Positions 17,780 to 28,286 of a stretch of DNA of 64,000 bases are shown here, piece by piece; the first letter of the stretch is position 1, and every line of letters starts with the position of its first letter. This DNA comes from Enterospora canceri (Eukaryota; Microsporidia; Enterocytozoonidae). The stretch covers positions 1 through 64,000 of the forward strand of contig LWDP01000005.1 in NCBI GenBank assembly GCA_002087915.1, in the 5' to 3' direction. Under the pieces are notes generated by a model. That model worked only from the letters and a program-made list of their open reading frames with translations, ran no database searches and was not told the origin of the DNA. A program made the translations under genes and the position numbers.

Positions 17780-20700
17780 ATGTCCGTTACAAAGAAAATA
17801 ACAAAATCAAAGACAATCAGCTTTATTGCAATTAAGGAACTAAGCATCGTATACCAGATCATACTAACGGTATTAACATGCTCAATATATTATGTGCTCT
17901 GCAAATTAAGCAAAAAGGCACATTTGCAGTTCAAGTATGTAAATGCGACATTTGAGAAGGCCACACACGTGATATTAATTGATCAATATGGAAACGAAGA
18001 GTTACATTCGATTCATATGCTGGAATTGTATGAAAACAACTTAGATGAGTTATCAGGATTACCGTTATTGAAAAGGTACATTGACGAAAAGAAGGGCGTT
18101 GCAAAGATTCTTGATACACCCTACTCTAGATTCATATTTGACTTCAAACTGAATCAATTCGTATCACCGGACTATTCAATGAAGAATATTGAACAAATGA
18201 GCACACTTGAAAGACGAATAATATTTGGCCTGAATGAAATTAGGGTTCCCGTTAAAACACCCTTGGAAATATTCGAAGATAACTTCTTTGAAATAGACTT
18301 CTTATGGGAGATGAGCGTAGTGGTTGTCTGGATATCAATCAGATTCTACATATACGCAGGAGTAACAGGTGTTATCTACATGACACTCTTCTTTAAGAGC
18401 ATCTATGAAGAATACATGCATAATAGCAAGCTTAAACAGGAAATTCGTTCGACAAATAAGGTTAAAATACATAAAAGGATTGAGAATGAAAGAGGGGTAG
18501 TGGAATACAAAGCAGTGAGCTACAAGAACATATTCCCAGGAGACATCATTTTGATAGAACCAACAAAGACATTCAGGTGTGATGCACTTCTGATTCATGG
18601 AGACGTAATAACAGACGAGACATTTTTAACAGGTGAATCTGTGCCAATTTGTAAGGGAACAAATGACATAATTTATGCTGGAACAAGGGTGATTCGAAGC
18701 ATTTCAAATGAATGCAATTCAAAGCTAAAAACACGTCATAGCTCCAAATTGGTGAGAGTCAGAAACCTGATGGATGACAAGAAGAAACATATTGTTGAGA
18801 AGACTGAGCCAGAGAGTTTTGAACCAGCTTTGACAACACATCGTTTTGCTGAGGGAATCGTTGTGAAGACTGGAAGAAGAACAAAGAGTGGACAGCTGGT
18901 GAAAAACATGCTGATCAGAAAAAAGCCAAACAACCAGTTTGCCAATGACTCCTTCGTGATCTCAATTTACCTGATGATGGCCACAATCCTCGTTGTATTG
19001 GGTTTTGTCACGTATATGACTCAATACGTCCGATTTGGATTGGCATGCGTCTACTGCCTTGATCTGCTTGCCACAGTCTTCTCTCCCTCCCTTGTCACCT
19101 GCTACTGCTTCGGAATCCTACGGGCTATCTCCGTTTTACGTGGCCTTGGAATCTCCTGCAATGACAGAGATCGAATTGTGATTTCTGGAAGTGTTGATCT
19201 TTGCGTCTTTGACAAAACGGGGACACTGACGGAGATTGGACTGGAAGTGAAATGTGTTGATACGATCGATCAGAAAATACGTGAAGCAGGTGAATTTGCC
19301 CAAGACAGCCTGGCTAAGCTGTGCATGGCCACGTGTCACCAGATTGTTGAAATCAATGGGGAATACAGCGGAGATGTGTTGGATATGAAGATGTTTCTGT
19401 TTACAGGTGCAAAGCTGACTGAGACCAGCAATGGAATCACAGTCGAATACGTCAGAAACAGCGCAAATAAAACACTCCTAAAGGAATGCAGGAATAGGAA
19501 TAACACGAAAGAGGAGCAGGATTATAGGGTTCTGGTTGGAGAATCAAATATGGAAGAGATCAATTTGGATGAGTTGATTGAGACTGAATACGGCAGATTC
19601 AGAATTCTACACGTGTTCGAATTCAACTCCACCTTGAAAAGAATGAGCGTGATTGTAAGAAACGAACTGACTGGGAAGCATTTCGTATTTTGCAAGGGTG
19701 CACCAGAAATCATTGCAAAATGTTCTACGGTGATTCCAGCAGAATTCGATACGAAAAACAAGCAGTTTGGAATGAGAGGATACAGGACGGTGGTGCTAGC
19801 GTACAAGACCATTGAAGAAGATGATCTTGATAAGATGAAGCAGAATAGGACAATGGCAGAAGATGGGCTCATCTTTCTCGGATTCCTTGTTTTCGCTAAC
19901 AACCTGAAGAAAGAGACAAAGGGGGTGATTCGAGACCTGAAAAATGCAGGTATCGCAAGCAGAATGTGCACAGGTGACTCGATTCTAACAGCAATTTCTG
20001 TAGCAAGGGAGAGTGGAATGGTTCCAGTTGATCTACCAGTCATCTTTCCAGTTATCAATGAGGAGTCTTCTACCAGAAATACGAAGTTTCTATTGGATTC
20101 GTTTAGAGAGGAATTTGATATCGAATGGGTTTGTGTGGCTGATGATGACTATCGATTTGATAGGAACAAATTGGAGTTGTATTCTGAATATGACGATTGT
20201 ACTGAGATTGAATATGCCCTGGCAATTGAAGCACGTGATTATGATGAATTGATTAATATTGATCAATATAGGAAGCTGATTCTGAATAAGGGTATTGTTT
20301 TTGCAAGATTCACACCTGAATTGAAGAAGCACCTTGTTGAACAATTTGATAACAGAACAACCTTGTTTTGTGGAGATGGGGCAAATGATTCAGGTGCACT
20401 TGGTGCTGCTGATGTGGGACTGCTTCTTTCAGATGGATCTAACAATCTGGTAAGCACATTCACAGCACAGTCTTTGAATTCTGTTTTGGATTTGATCAAA
20501 GAAGGAAAGGGAGCTCTGGTCACTGGGCTCAGTCAGTTTAAGTTTGTGTTCTATGCCCAGGTACTCACTGGATTGGCCATGCTTGCACTTTTATTCGACA
20601 TGAACTTCCCCAGTGACGGTTGCAGTCTCATTAATGATTTGCTTAGCCTCTACGGCCTAGCCAATCTTCTGGTCTTGTTCAAAAGCAGCAAGGTCTTAAA

Positions 20701-21187
20701 CAGACACAGACCACAAGTCAAAATCTATATGCAAATTGGCCGTATTCTGGCTGAGCTATTTCTGATATTTCTGGTGTACTTCATTACATGCAGATATTTC
20801 ATCAAATCACCACACATGCTATCCAAACTGTCTGAATCAGATTCAGAAAACCAAATCAACGAGAAGTCAAACCAGGCCACTCTTCTCTTCTACGTCACAA
20901 TGTGGTTGTATTTGATCAAGGTCTGTTTCTTCGCAAATTACGGTGCATTCAAAGAGAGTAGAATCAGAAACACCAAATTCATCATATTCCTCTCCATTTC
21001 ATTTGGAGTGATGCTCTTCTTGTGCTGTGACAATTTATTCGACTGGAATATTCTGTATGAGAAGATTGAACTAGTGAAACTGACAGGTAATGAACTAATT
21101 GTGTTTGGGGTGGTATTCATCATATGTACTGCTATTACACTAACATTCAACTGCATTGATACGAATATCATAGTAACAAGTCATTGA
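17780..21187 (+). CDS. P5-type (P5B-like) cation-transporting ATPase
   Basis: 1135 residues with all core P-type ATPase motifs: TGES (about 284-287), the phosphorylation site FDKTGTLTE with Asp478, KGAPE in the nucleotide domain, TGDSILTAISVARE, and GDGANDSGALGAADVG (from about 865). GLGISCNDRDRIVISGSVDLCVFDKTGTLTEIGL resembles the P5B branch (Ypk9/ATP13A2). The family moves polyamines or acts on other substrates in endomembranes. The M4 motif that is normally PP-x-L-P is SPSLV here (435-439), so the substrate pocket is altered. Large insertions follow the actuator domain (about 305-360). Start follows GACCCCTTAA-ATG. A broken duplicate of its 3' end lies at 4982-5349, and an unknown gene starts 3 bp after its stop. 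Confidence 0.9.
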   Translation: MSVTKKITKSKTISFIAIKELSIVYQIILTVLTCSIYYVLCKLSKKAHLQFKYVNATFEKATHVILIDQYGNEELHSIHMLELYENNLDELSGLPLLKRYIDEKKGVAKILDTPYSRFIFDFKLNQFVSPDYSMKNIEQMSTLERRIIFGLNEIRVPVKTPLEIFEDNFFEIDFLWEMSVVVVWISIRFYIYAGVTGVIYMTLFFKSIYEEYMHNSKLKQEIRSTNKVKIHKRIENERGVVEYKAVSYKNIFPGDIILIEPTKTFRCDALLIHGDVITDETFLTGESVPICKGTNDIIYAGTRVIRSISNECNSKLKTRHSSKLVRVRNLMDDKKKHIVEKTEPESFEPALTTHRFAEGIVVKTGRRTKSGQLVKNMLIRKKPNNQFANDSFVISIYLMMATILVVLGFVTYMTQYVRFGLACVYCLDLLATVFSPSLVTCYCFGILRAISVLRGLGISCNDRDRIVISGSVDLCVFDKTGTLTEIGLEVKCVDTIDQKIREAGEFAQDSLAKLCMATCHQIVEINGEYSGDVLDMKMFLFTGAKLTETSNGITVEYVRNSANKTLLKECRNRNNTKEEQDYRVLVGESNMEEINLDELIETEYGRFRILHVFEFNSTLKRMSVIVRNELTGKHFVFCKGAPEIIAKCSTVIPAEFDTKNKQFGMRGYRTVVLAYKTIEEDDLDKMKQNRTMAEDGLIFLGFLVFANNLKKETKGVIRDLKNAGIASRMCTGDSILTAISVARESGMVPVDLPVIFPVINEESSTRNTKFLLDSFREEFDIEWVCVADDDYRFDRNKLELYSEYDDCTEIEYALAIEARDYDELINIDQYRKLILNKGIVFARFTPELKKHLVEQFDNRTTLFCGDGANDSGALGAADVGLLLSDGSNNLVSTFTAQSLNSVLDLIKEGKGALVTGLSQFKFVFYAQVLTGLAMLALLFDMNFPSDGCSLINDLLSLYGLANLLVLFKSSKVLNRHRPQVKIYMQIGRILAELFLIFLVYFITCRYFIKSPHMLSKLSESDSENQINEKSNQATLLFYVTMWLYLIKVCFFANYGAFKESRIRNTKFIIFLSISFGVMLFLCCDNLFDWNILYEKIELVKLTGNELIVFGVVFIICTAITLTFNCIDTNIIVTSH

Positions 21188-21190
21188 ATC

Positions 21191-22123
21191 ATGTACAATA
21201 ATCCACCAGTTACCTTATTACGAAGACACCCCCAACAGACTGTTTTAGATCAATTTGATTGTTTTGACCATAAAACAATTTGGTCAACAAATAACATGTT
21301 CATACTCTATATGATCCAGGCCACCACCATCAGAGTAGTCGAGGCCACCTTTTTCGACAAAAAGGGCAACATGCTCAAGATGAGTGAGAAGGACAGATCC
21401 GATGCCATGCGCCAGCTTGAGAAGAAGAGTGCCAAACAGAGTTTCAGAGAAAACAGGTCACTTACGGAATTGAACATTCAGCAGCGTCGAACTGAGCCAA
21501 ATAACAAAATATACTTCAGCAAGTACAAGGAGGAAGATAGAAAGTCAAAGAATAAAACAATCAAGTATATCAAACTAACACTGGATGATTTTAGCAACGA
21601 ATACAAGTACATACCAACAGATGGCAGACTCTACAACTACTACCTGGAAATAGGAAAACCAAGCCAATTCAAAATACGAAACGTGACTGTATTCCACAAG
21701 AATGGAAGAATATTGTACATGTACGAAAATATTGAATTCAGGCCACTGAATGATACAGAATACACTGATACCAAAACAGGAAACATCATCACTGATAAAG
21801 TGTACGATTCACGGGAAGCAGCCCTATCTCAGAGCACAGTCAGCAACAACGGATTCATCGTAGACAAATCAACCACTGTTGACACCGATACCACAAACAC
21901 GGTGAATATCAAGCGGATTCTGCTCCACAAATTCACTGTCTCCGAATACCTCCAGAACAAGTTCAAGGCCAATTTGAAGAATGAGATTGTCCAATTCAAC
22001 CTGAAGCAAATCAAGAACGACGACAAAGTCTACGTCTGCCTCTGCCAGAACAAGAAGTGCGATGGAGAATGCACTGAGGTCTACAGGACATTCAGACGAG
22101 ACCTACACGACATGAATCTGTAG
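21191..22123 (+). CDS. Unknown protein, possibly secreted
   Basis: 310 residues from the first ATG at 21191, three bases after the ATPase stop. An alternative start at 21296 (MFILYMIQATTIRVVEA-TFF) would give 275 residues with a signal-peptide-like N-terminus; the intervening 35 residues are Pro/His/Gln-rich and less convincing as coding. The body is Lys/Asn/Thr-rich, with DDFSNEYKYIPTDGRLYNYY and FKIRNVTVFHKNGRILYMYE in the middle and a C-terminal Cys cluster (VYVCLCQNKKCDGEC) that could bind metal or form disulfides. No family recognised. Its stop is one base from the end of the convergent ThrRS gene, so the two transcripts must overlap. Confidence 0.65.
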   Translation: MYNNPPVTLLRRHPQQTVLDQFDCFDHKTIWSTNNMFILYMIQATTIRVVEATFFDKKGNMLKMSEKDRSDAMRQLEKKSAKQSFRENRSLTELNIQQRRTEPNNKIYFSKYKEEDRKSKNKTIKYIKLTLDDFSNEYKYIPTDGRLYNYYLEIGKPSQFKIRNVTVFHKNGRILYMYENIEFRPLNDTEYTDTKTGNIITDKVYDSREAALSQSTVSNNGFIVDKSTTVDTDTTNTVNIKRILLHKFTVSEYLQNKFKANLKNEIVQFNLKQIKNDDKVYVCLCQNKKCDGECTEVYRTFRRDLHDMNL

Positions 22124-22124
22124 C

Positions 22125-24050
22125 TCATTTATTCAGGGTGAATGTGAGATCCCTGCTTCTGCTTCGTAGTGCTCCATCCACCACCCTGTAGAACTCATCC
22201 ACGCCCACATTCCCATTCTGATTCCCCTGCCTGACGTTGATCTCGCCATTTTCAGCCTCCTTCTCGCCCACGACACAAATCACCCTGCATCCGTCCAAGG
22301 TGGCCTTTCTCACCTTCTTCCCCAGGGTGTCCTTTGAATCCACGTAGTTTCTGATTCCGATATCCGCACTGATCTCCCTCAATCTCGCCTGAATTCCACC
22401 CAAATACCCATTCACTGCCTCACTGATTCCAATCAGGGCAATCTGCCTTGGATGGAGCCAGAATGGCATATTCTTCCCATACGACTCAACCAGAATGGCA
22501 ACGAATCTCTCGATGCTGCCCAGAATGGCCCTGTGGATCATCACGGGCCTCTCCATCTCGCCCATCTCGTTCTTGAATCGAAGCCCAAACCGCCTTGGCA
22601 GCTGGAAATCGAGCTGAATTGTCGCACACTGCGTCTTTCTCCCAAATGCATCAAGCAGAATGATGTCTATTTTTGGGCCATAAAATGCACCATCTCCCTC
22701 GTTGATGGTGTAGGAGTGGCCAGAGGCAACAATTGCGTCTCGTAGGGCGTCCTCAGCCTCGTTCCACTCTTCCACCTCGCCCATGCTCTTCTCAGGGCGT
22801 GTACTCAAATACAGCTCGTACTCGAATCCAAACAGCCCATAGACGCATTTCAGGAAGTCGAGGCATCCGAGTATCTCGCTCCTAACCAGGCCACCTGGCG
22901 TGAATATGTGGGCATCGTCCTGCTGGAATCGCCTGACTCGAGTCAGCCCAGTCAGAGACCCACTGCATTCGTTCCTGTGAAGCACGCCAAAGTCGGCGTA
23001 TCGAAGTGGCAGCTCCCTGTAGCTGTGGTCGGTGCTCCTGAACATCACGCAGTGGCCTGGGCAGTTCATCGGCTTCAGGGCGTACTCCTCGTCCTCCACC
23101 CTGTAGATGTTCTCCTTGTAGTTCTCGTAGTGGCCAGACTCCTTCCACAAATCAAGGTGGAACATGTTTGGCGTAATCACCTCCCTGAATCCCCTTTTCA
23201 GGTATTCCTCCCTGATATAGCTGACCAATCTGTTATAGATCACAGCCCCATCTGGCAGCCAGAAGCAGCTTCCTGGCGAGTAGTCGTGGAAGAAGAACAG
23301 CTCCATCTCTCGCCCTATTTTGCGGTGATCCATTTCCCTTGCTCTTTTCTGCCGTCTTTCGTACGCCTTCATCTCCTCCTTGTTTGGGTAGCTTACGCCG
23401 TAGATGCGCTGAAGTGTCCTATTTCGACTATCATTCAGGAAGTAGCACGAGGACGCCTTGGTCACCTTCAGTGCCCCAATTTGACCAGTGCTTCCCAGGT
23501 GTGGGCCCATGCACATGTCCAGGAAGCCATCTCCATTTTTGTAGCAGCTGATTTCATCATCCTCAATTCTGCCTATGAAATACGTCTTACAGCTGTTGTT
23601 CTCGTAGTACGCCATCAGGTCGTCCTTCTTTCTGTAAATCCGCTCAAATCGACTATTCGCCCTCATCAGTCTCTGACACTCCTTCTCTATCTCCCTGAAG
23701 TCGTTCTCCCCAAATGTCCTCTCTGTTTCCATGTCGTAGTAGAAGCCCTCTTCCACAGGTGGCCCATTCACCAGTTTCACCCCGTACAGGTTGACCAGTG
23801 CGTTTCCCAGGACGTGGGCAGATGAGTGCCAGAAGACGTGTTTTCCATCCTGGCTACTGAAGTCGTAGAGGACGACTTCCCCGTTTTCACCAATTGGTGA
23901 ACATAGGTCTGAAAGTGATCCATTGATTCTGCATGTGATGATTCCATCACTTTTGTAGTGTTTATGAACAATATCACTCACTTTGGTCTCATTCTCAACT
24001 GGATGGCTCTTTGTCTCATTCTTGAACGTGATTGCGACTGTCCCTGTCAT
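22125..24050 (-). CDS. THS1: Threonyl-tRNA synthetase
   Basis: 641 residues in standard order: TGS domain (about 1-65), the second N-terminal domain with HSSAH (His75, His79) and DMCMGPH, then the class II catalytic core. The active-site zinc ligands are recognisable (Cys330 in MNCPGHC, His381 in DDAHIF, and the His of RPVMIHRAILGSIERF at motif 3). Motif 2 is HRNECSGSLTGLTRVRRFQQDDAH. An anticodon-binding domain closes the protein. It charges tRNA-Thr in the cytoplasm. Start follows TTTACCCA-ATG. The stop is embedded in AATAAATGA, so a polyadenylation-like signal overlaps the stop. Codon usage here is noticeably more G/C-rich than in neighbouring membrane protein genes. Confidence 0.97.
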   Translation of the reverse strand: MTGTVAITFKNETKSHPVENETKVSDIVHKHYKSDGIITCRINGSLSDLCSPIGENGEVVLYDFSSQDGKHVFWHSSAHVLGNALVNLYGVKLVNGPPVEEGFYYDMETERTFGENDFREIEKECQRLMRANSRFERIYRKKDDLMAYYENNSCKTYFIGRIEDDEISCYKNGDGFLDMCMGPHLGSTGQIGALKVTKASSCYFLNDSRNRTLQRIYGVSYPNKEEMKAYERRQKRAREMDHRKIGREMELFFFHDYSPGSCFWLPDGAVIYNRLVSYIREEYLKRGFREVITPNMFHLDLWKESGHYENYKENIYRVEDEEYALKPMNCPGHCVMFRSTDHSYRELPLRYADFGVLHRNECSGSLTGLTRVRRFQQDDAHIFTPGGLVRSEILGCLDFLKCVYGLFGFEYELYLSTRPEKSMGEVEEWNEAEDALRDAIVASGHSYTINEGDGAFYGPKIDIILLDAFGRKTQCATIQLDFQLPRRFGLRFKNEMGEMERPVMIHRAILGSIERFVAILVESYGKNMPFWLHPRQIALIGISEAVNGYLGGIQARLREISADIGIRNYVDSKDTLGKKVRKATLDGCRVICVVGEKEAENGEINVRQGNQNGNVGVDEFYRVVDGALRSRSRDLTFTLNK

Positions 24051-24082
24051 TGGGTAAATTTTTACAGGTTCTTTATCACTCT

Positions 24083-26713
24083 TTACTTATTTCTCGCCTC
24101 TACTTCCTTGATTGCATCATTTATCTCTTTGATTGGTATGTTGATCTTGATGTTCTTGTTTCTTCTGGTGTCTCTCAGTTTGATTTCAGCTGATTTGATT
24201 GCAACACGTCTTCTGCAATTATTGGTAGTGCAATCAGTTTTGTCTGTTTCTATGGATTTGTCCATCTTATCTGCCTTTGTCTTTGATAATGTTAATGGTT
24301 TTGACTTTGCTACTGACTTTGATTTTACCCCTTCCTCTTCGCTGCTACTCAACCTCTCTACATTCTTCAACTCTTTTTCAATCTTCTTCTTGATCTGCTC
24401 CATCTTCTTTTTGCTGAACTTCTTTCGTGCTCCATTTGCTGATACTGTTCTGGTGGCTGTGACTGTCATTCTCTCATCACCATCACCTGACTTCCTTAGA
24501 TCGTCCTTCGCATTCTCTCTCAACTCCTTGGCCTCCATTCCATAGATCTCATCATTCGTCATCTCCTCCTTGGTAGTCAGCTCATTCAGAATTCTACGCC
24601 TCTTTTCAGCCAACTCCTGCAACTTCTTCTTCAGATTCTCAAACTTCTCCTCTTCCAATCCCTCTATCTTCTTTGCCTTGTGCTTCTTCTGCAACTCCTT
24701 GATCTCAGTGTCCCTCTGCTCTATCTCCAGCTGTAGCCTCTCTATTTCTGCCTCATTGTAGTACTTCTTAGGCTGCTCCAGTCTCATCAGCTTCTTAATC
24801 TTGTTCAGTATCGTATTCTCATCATTGTAGGATGTGGTAGGTGGCTGTGCTGTTTTGGTGGTGTTGGATGAGTTGACTGTGTTAACCGTATTGGAGCTGA
24901 CTTTATTAGGGCTGACTGTGTTAACCGTATTAAGGCTAACTGTATTGGAGCTGACTGTGTTAGGACTAACTGTATTGAAGCTAACCGTATTAGGGCTAAC
25001 TGTATTGGAACTGACTACCCTGATTAACTCACCTAAGTTGGTTATTGCTGCTGTACTGACTGAGTTGGTGTCAGATGCACTGCTTTTCTTCTTGCCTGCT
25101 TCTCCCACACTCACTGTTTTCTCAACTGTGACTGTGACTGTTGACATCAGTCTGGTGTATTTATCACCTTTCTTCTTATTGTTCTTCACCAGTGCAATCA
25201 GGTCCAACATCTTCAGAACATCCTCCTCTGTCCTATTGTCCTTGTTGATGAATTTGACCAATTCAGTAACCAAATCATTCGTAGTCACCTTTTCCGCCTT
25301 CTTTTTGGTCACAGGTGGATTCTTGATTTCCTTCTTCATTGTCTTGATCTCCTTCTCTTTTTCATCCAACTTCCTGTTGAACTCTTCCTCTTTCTCCCTA
25401 CTTCTTCGCTCTATCTCCTTCTGCAACTCCTTCTTCAATTCCCTCTTCATCTTATCATCCAGCATCACGCAGTTGCTGTCTGATTCACTCTCACAGAGTC
25501 TACTTGGCGTATTCGCCTTGAACTTATTCTTCAGGTACTCAATTCCAATCAGGTGACTTGCCTTGTTTCCTGTTAATTCAGCAATCAGATTCTTGAATAC
25601 GTTGGATCCCTTAGTCAATTTTGAACACGTTTTGGTGCTGCTTTCTTCCTTTGGTTTTGATTTGATTTCTGTTTGCGTCTGTGTTTGTGTTTGTGTCTTT
25701 GTTTCTGTCTGAGTCTGAGTTTGTGTCTGAGTTTGCGTCTGTGTCTTCGTTTTGAATGCTGTTTGTGTAGTGGTCTTTGTTGATGTTTGCTCTGGCTTCT
25801 TCTCTTCTTTCTTCTCTTCCTTAGTTTGCTCTGGTTTCTTCTCTTCTTTCTTAACTGGCACTGTCACTGTTTTACTATCCAATAATTCTTTGATCAACAT
25901 TGTCAGGTTCTTCAATGTCTCTGAATCAATATTCTTTCTATTACTCTGTGTCACACACTGTGCTGGTCTAATCACTTCTACTGGTCTGTTCTGAACTATT
26001 GTTGATACCACTGATGGCTGTGATACTGTGATGAAACATGGCTTTACCACTGTACTAGTCAGAGTAGCCTGGGTTGTACTGATCAATGTTGTGGTCGTAG
26101 TCGTAGTCTGAATCTGCTGTGGCACAGTTGATGGTGCAACAGTCACAGCTGGCCCAGTTGCAGTGGCAACACAGCCCAATCCACCTGGCTTTGCTAAAAC
26201 AGTCGTCTGCCCATTCTCAACTATCGTACGATTGCAGTTATCGACTATTTTGGTGATTGTTTGAATTGTAGGCTCTTTCGTGCTACAACTGCTACCAGGC
26301 TGAATTATGATCGTATTGTTTTTTATCTCAGGCTTCTTATTGGTCGTATCACAGGACATCCTGTTCCTACAGAGTGCCAATTCAGTTGGATTCTCGTTCA
26401 ATATTCGTGTATAGATCATCTTATCCAATGGATTGACAAATGGCATTGTATCGTAGTAGGTGATGTACTTGCAGAAGTCACCGCTATTCAAAAATGAGAG
26501 GGTTGGTTTGGTCGATGCCGTGGTCGTAGAAGGCGAATTACAGCTGTTGGTGGCCATGCAGTCTGTCGTACACGCCTTATTGTTGTTTGTGCTGCACAGG
26601 AGACTGCTCTTTTTGAGGTCGTCGTCTCCCAGACTGTCCTTGAGTTTCTCTGCGAATTTGAAGTAGTTTGACTTGTCTACTGCCCATATGCAGTGGAAGT
26701 AGCTGAATATCAT
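24083..26713 (-). CDS. Large secreted repeat protein (Thr/Gln and Asn-Thr-Val-Ser repeats)
   Basis: 876 residues. The N-terminus (MIFSYFHCIWAVDKSNYF) is a short signal-peptide candidate. Residues 30-275 are Thr/Ser-rich with scattered Cys. About 311-350 is a TQTQTQ/TETKTQ run, about 420-480 is charged helix, and about 565-615 is a tandem NTVS-type array (units such as SPNTVSSNTVS). Long charged coiled-coil sequence runs from about 645 to the end. Ser/Thr richness suggests O-mannosylation; the window also encodes GDP-mannose pyrophosphorylase. Cys in the N-terminal half and coiled coils suggest an assembled extracellular or spore-structural protein such as a spore wall or polar tube component (inference). 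No conserved domain recognised. The 5' flank has a repeated ACACTCCCT. Confidence 0.8.
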   Translation of the reverse strand: MIFSYFHCIWAVDKSNYFKFAEKLKDSLGDDDLKKSSLLCSTNNNKACTTDCMATNSCNSPSTTTASTKPTLSFLNSGDFCKYITYYDTMPFVNPLDKMIYTRILNENPTELALCRNRMSCDTTNKKPEIKNNTIIIQPGSSCSTKEPTIQTITKIVDNCNRTIVENGQTTVLAKPGGLGCVATATGPAVTVAPSTVPQQIQTTTTTTTLISTTQATLTSTVVKPCFITVSQPSVVSTIVQNRPVEVIRPAQCVTQSNRKNIDSETLKNLTMLIKELLDSKTVTVPVKKEEKKPEQTKEEKKEEKKPEQTSTKTTTQTAFKTKTQTQTQTQTQTQTETKTQTQTQTQTEIKSKPKEESSTKTCSKLTKGSNVFKNLIAELTGNKASHLIGIEYLKNKFKANTPSRLCESESDSNCVMLDDKMKRELKKELQKEIERRSREKEEEFNRKLDEKEKEIKTMKKEIKNPPVTKKKAEKVTTNDLVTELVKFINKDNRTEEDVLKMLDLIALVKNNKKKGDKYTRLMSTVTVTVEKTVSVGEAGKKKSSASDTNSVSTAAITNLGELIRVVSSNTVSPNTVSFNTVSPNTVSSNTVSLNTVNTVSPNKVSSNTVNTVNSSNTTKTAQPPTTSYNDENTILNKIKKLMRLEQPKKYYNEAEIERLQLEIEQRDTEIKELQKKHKAKKIEGLEEEKFENLKKKLQELAEKRRRILNELTTKEEMTNDEIYGMEAKELRENAKDDLRKSGDGDERMTVTATRTVSANGARKKFSKKKMEQIKKKIEKELKNVERLSSSEEEGVKSKSVAKSKPLTLSKTKADKMDKSIETDKTDCTTNNCRRRVAIKSAEIKLRDTRRNKNIKINIPIKEINDAIKEVEARNK

Positions 26714-27008
26714 TCGTATTGTTGTCAGGGAGTGTTTTGAGGGAGTGTTTTAGATGCACAAACAGTGTGATTCAGAATGTGCAACCAATCTTAGAGTATT
26801 TATGCATTCTGATTTATGCTTCTATTAGCATAAATTATGCTTATTCCACTTTCAATTTCTCACTATTTTTACCCCAATCATTGGCTCATATACCACGGGT
26901 GAATAGTTCTCTATTTTTCCTGCCAGTCTTGAGCACAGCTGCTCCTCGGAAGCCACCTGTTGATGCATCGTGGTACTTCAGAGCACACATTTTAATCAGC
27001 CTCGTCTC

Positions 27009-28286
27009 TCAGACATAGAACCCATGTGGCGTGTCTCCCTTCTTTATGTAGAATATCTTCTCCTTTGCCTTTCTGAAGTCGTCCATCACCACGTATCGCC
27101 TTCTCTCCCTCAATGCACACATCCCTGCCTCTGTGCAAATGGCCTTGATGTCCGACCCATTCAGCTCCTCCTTTGCCGCAACCAGCTCCTCCAGGTCCAC
27201 GTCTTTTGCCAGTGTCATCTTCCCAGTGTGGATTCTGAAGATGCTTCTCTTTGTCTCGGTGTCTGGGAGACCAAAGTAGATCTTCCTGTCAATTCGCCCT
27301 GGTCGAATCAGTGCCTGGTCCAAGTTCTCTATTTTGTTTGTTGCCATAATAACCTTAATGTCATCCTTGGTGTCGAATCCATCAAGCTGATTCAGCAGCT
27401 CAAGCATCGTAGACTGGATCTCTCTTCCTCCTGATGACGTCGTATTGTACCTCTTTCCTCCTATTGCATCAATTTCATCAATGAATATTATTGAGGGTGC
27501 ATGCGCATCAGCAACCTTAAACATCTCCCTAACTAACTTGGGTCCATCTCCCATGTATTTCTGAATCAGCTCAGATCCAACTATTCGTAGGAAGGTGGCA
27601 CTGGTTTGGTTTGCAACTGCCTTGGCCAGAAGCGTCTTTCCTGTTCCTGGCTCACCGTAGAGTATCACCCCCTTTGGTGGGCGTATTCCCATTTCCTGGT
27701 ACAGTTCAGGATGAGTCAGTGGCAGCTCCACGCTCTCCTTGATCTCCTGAATCTGTGACTCCAATCCGCCTATGTCTGCGTATGTCTCAGTAGGCGCCCT
27801 CTCCAGCTTCATCACCGAGACCAGTGGATCCACGTCTGGTGAGTTCAGTGCCCCAATCACGTTCTGGTCCTTGTTGTTCAGCAGCACCGTGCATCCTGGT
27901 TCAAGCAGATCTTTGTCTACGAAACTGAGGATGTTCACGTGGTACTCAAATCCATTTGGTGAACTAACAATCGCATGGGTGTCATCTACGAACTCCTCGA
28001 GTGTCCCAACTGCAAGTGGACTCCCTCTCAGCTGATCTACGACGTATTTGTCATTCATCTTGTTCTCGTTGTCGATGGTTGCGTCTGCCAAGTTCAGCAG
28101 GTCGTCCTCAATGCACATCATGGCCTTGATTTTCAGCAGCTTCAGGCCACGCAGCTTGCACTTCAGAACAGGCGCAATTGACGGCAGATTCGTCTTGTTC
28201 TTTGAGTCTCTGACGCGCTTCTTCCTCTTGAGATTGATGGCGGTGTTGTCTGTTTGCTTCTCAATGTTTCCTGGCTTCTGTCCCAT
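27009..28286 (-). CDS. RPT2: 26S proteasome regulatory ATPase Rpt2
   Basis: 425 residues. N-terminal MGQKPG matches the MGQ start of Rpt2, which is N-myristoylated in yeast. The OB region (about 90-160) is followed by an AAA module: Walker A GEPGTGKT (211-218), Walker B IIFIDE (266-271), arginine finger region [11 protein letters not shown]. The C-terminus FYV is a HbYX motif used to dock into and open the 20S core. It closely tracks Rpt2 (subunit 4) in the region [19 protein letters not shown]. Functions in the 19S base with the alpha2 subunit encoded at 7339-8019. Start follows ACCCTAACAAA-ATG. Divergent from PheRS alpha with about 147 bp between starts. Confidence 0.95.
   Translation of the reverse strand: MGQKPGNIEKQTDNTAINLKRKKRVRDSKNKTNLPSIAPVLKCKLRGLKLLKIKAMMCIEDDLLNLADATIDNENKMNDKYVVDQLRGSPLAVGTLEEFVDDTHAIVSSPNGFEYHVNILSFVDKDLLEPGCTVLLNNKDQNVIGALNSPDVDPLVSVMKLERAPTETYADIGGLESQIQEIKESVELPLTHPELYQEMGIRPPKGVILYGEPGTGKTLLAKAVANQTSATFLRIVGSELIQKYMGDGPKLVREMFKVADAHAPSIIFIDEIDAIGGKRYNTTSSGGREIQSTMLELLNQLDGFDTKDDIKVIMATNKIENLDQALIRPGRIDRKIYFGLPDTETKRSIFRIHTGKMTLAKDVDLEELVAAKEELNGSDIKAICTEAGMCALRERRRYVVMDDFRKAKEKIFYIKKGDTPHGFYV

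Noticed and set aside
26719..27018. Plus-strand frame of 99 codons upstream of the secreted repeat protein
   Set aside because: No domain, and it overlaps the 3' end of the well-supported Rpt2 gene on the other strand.
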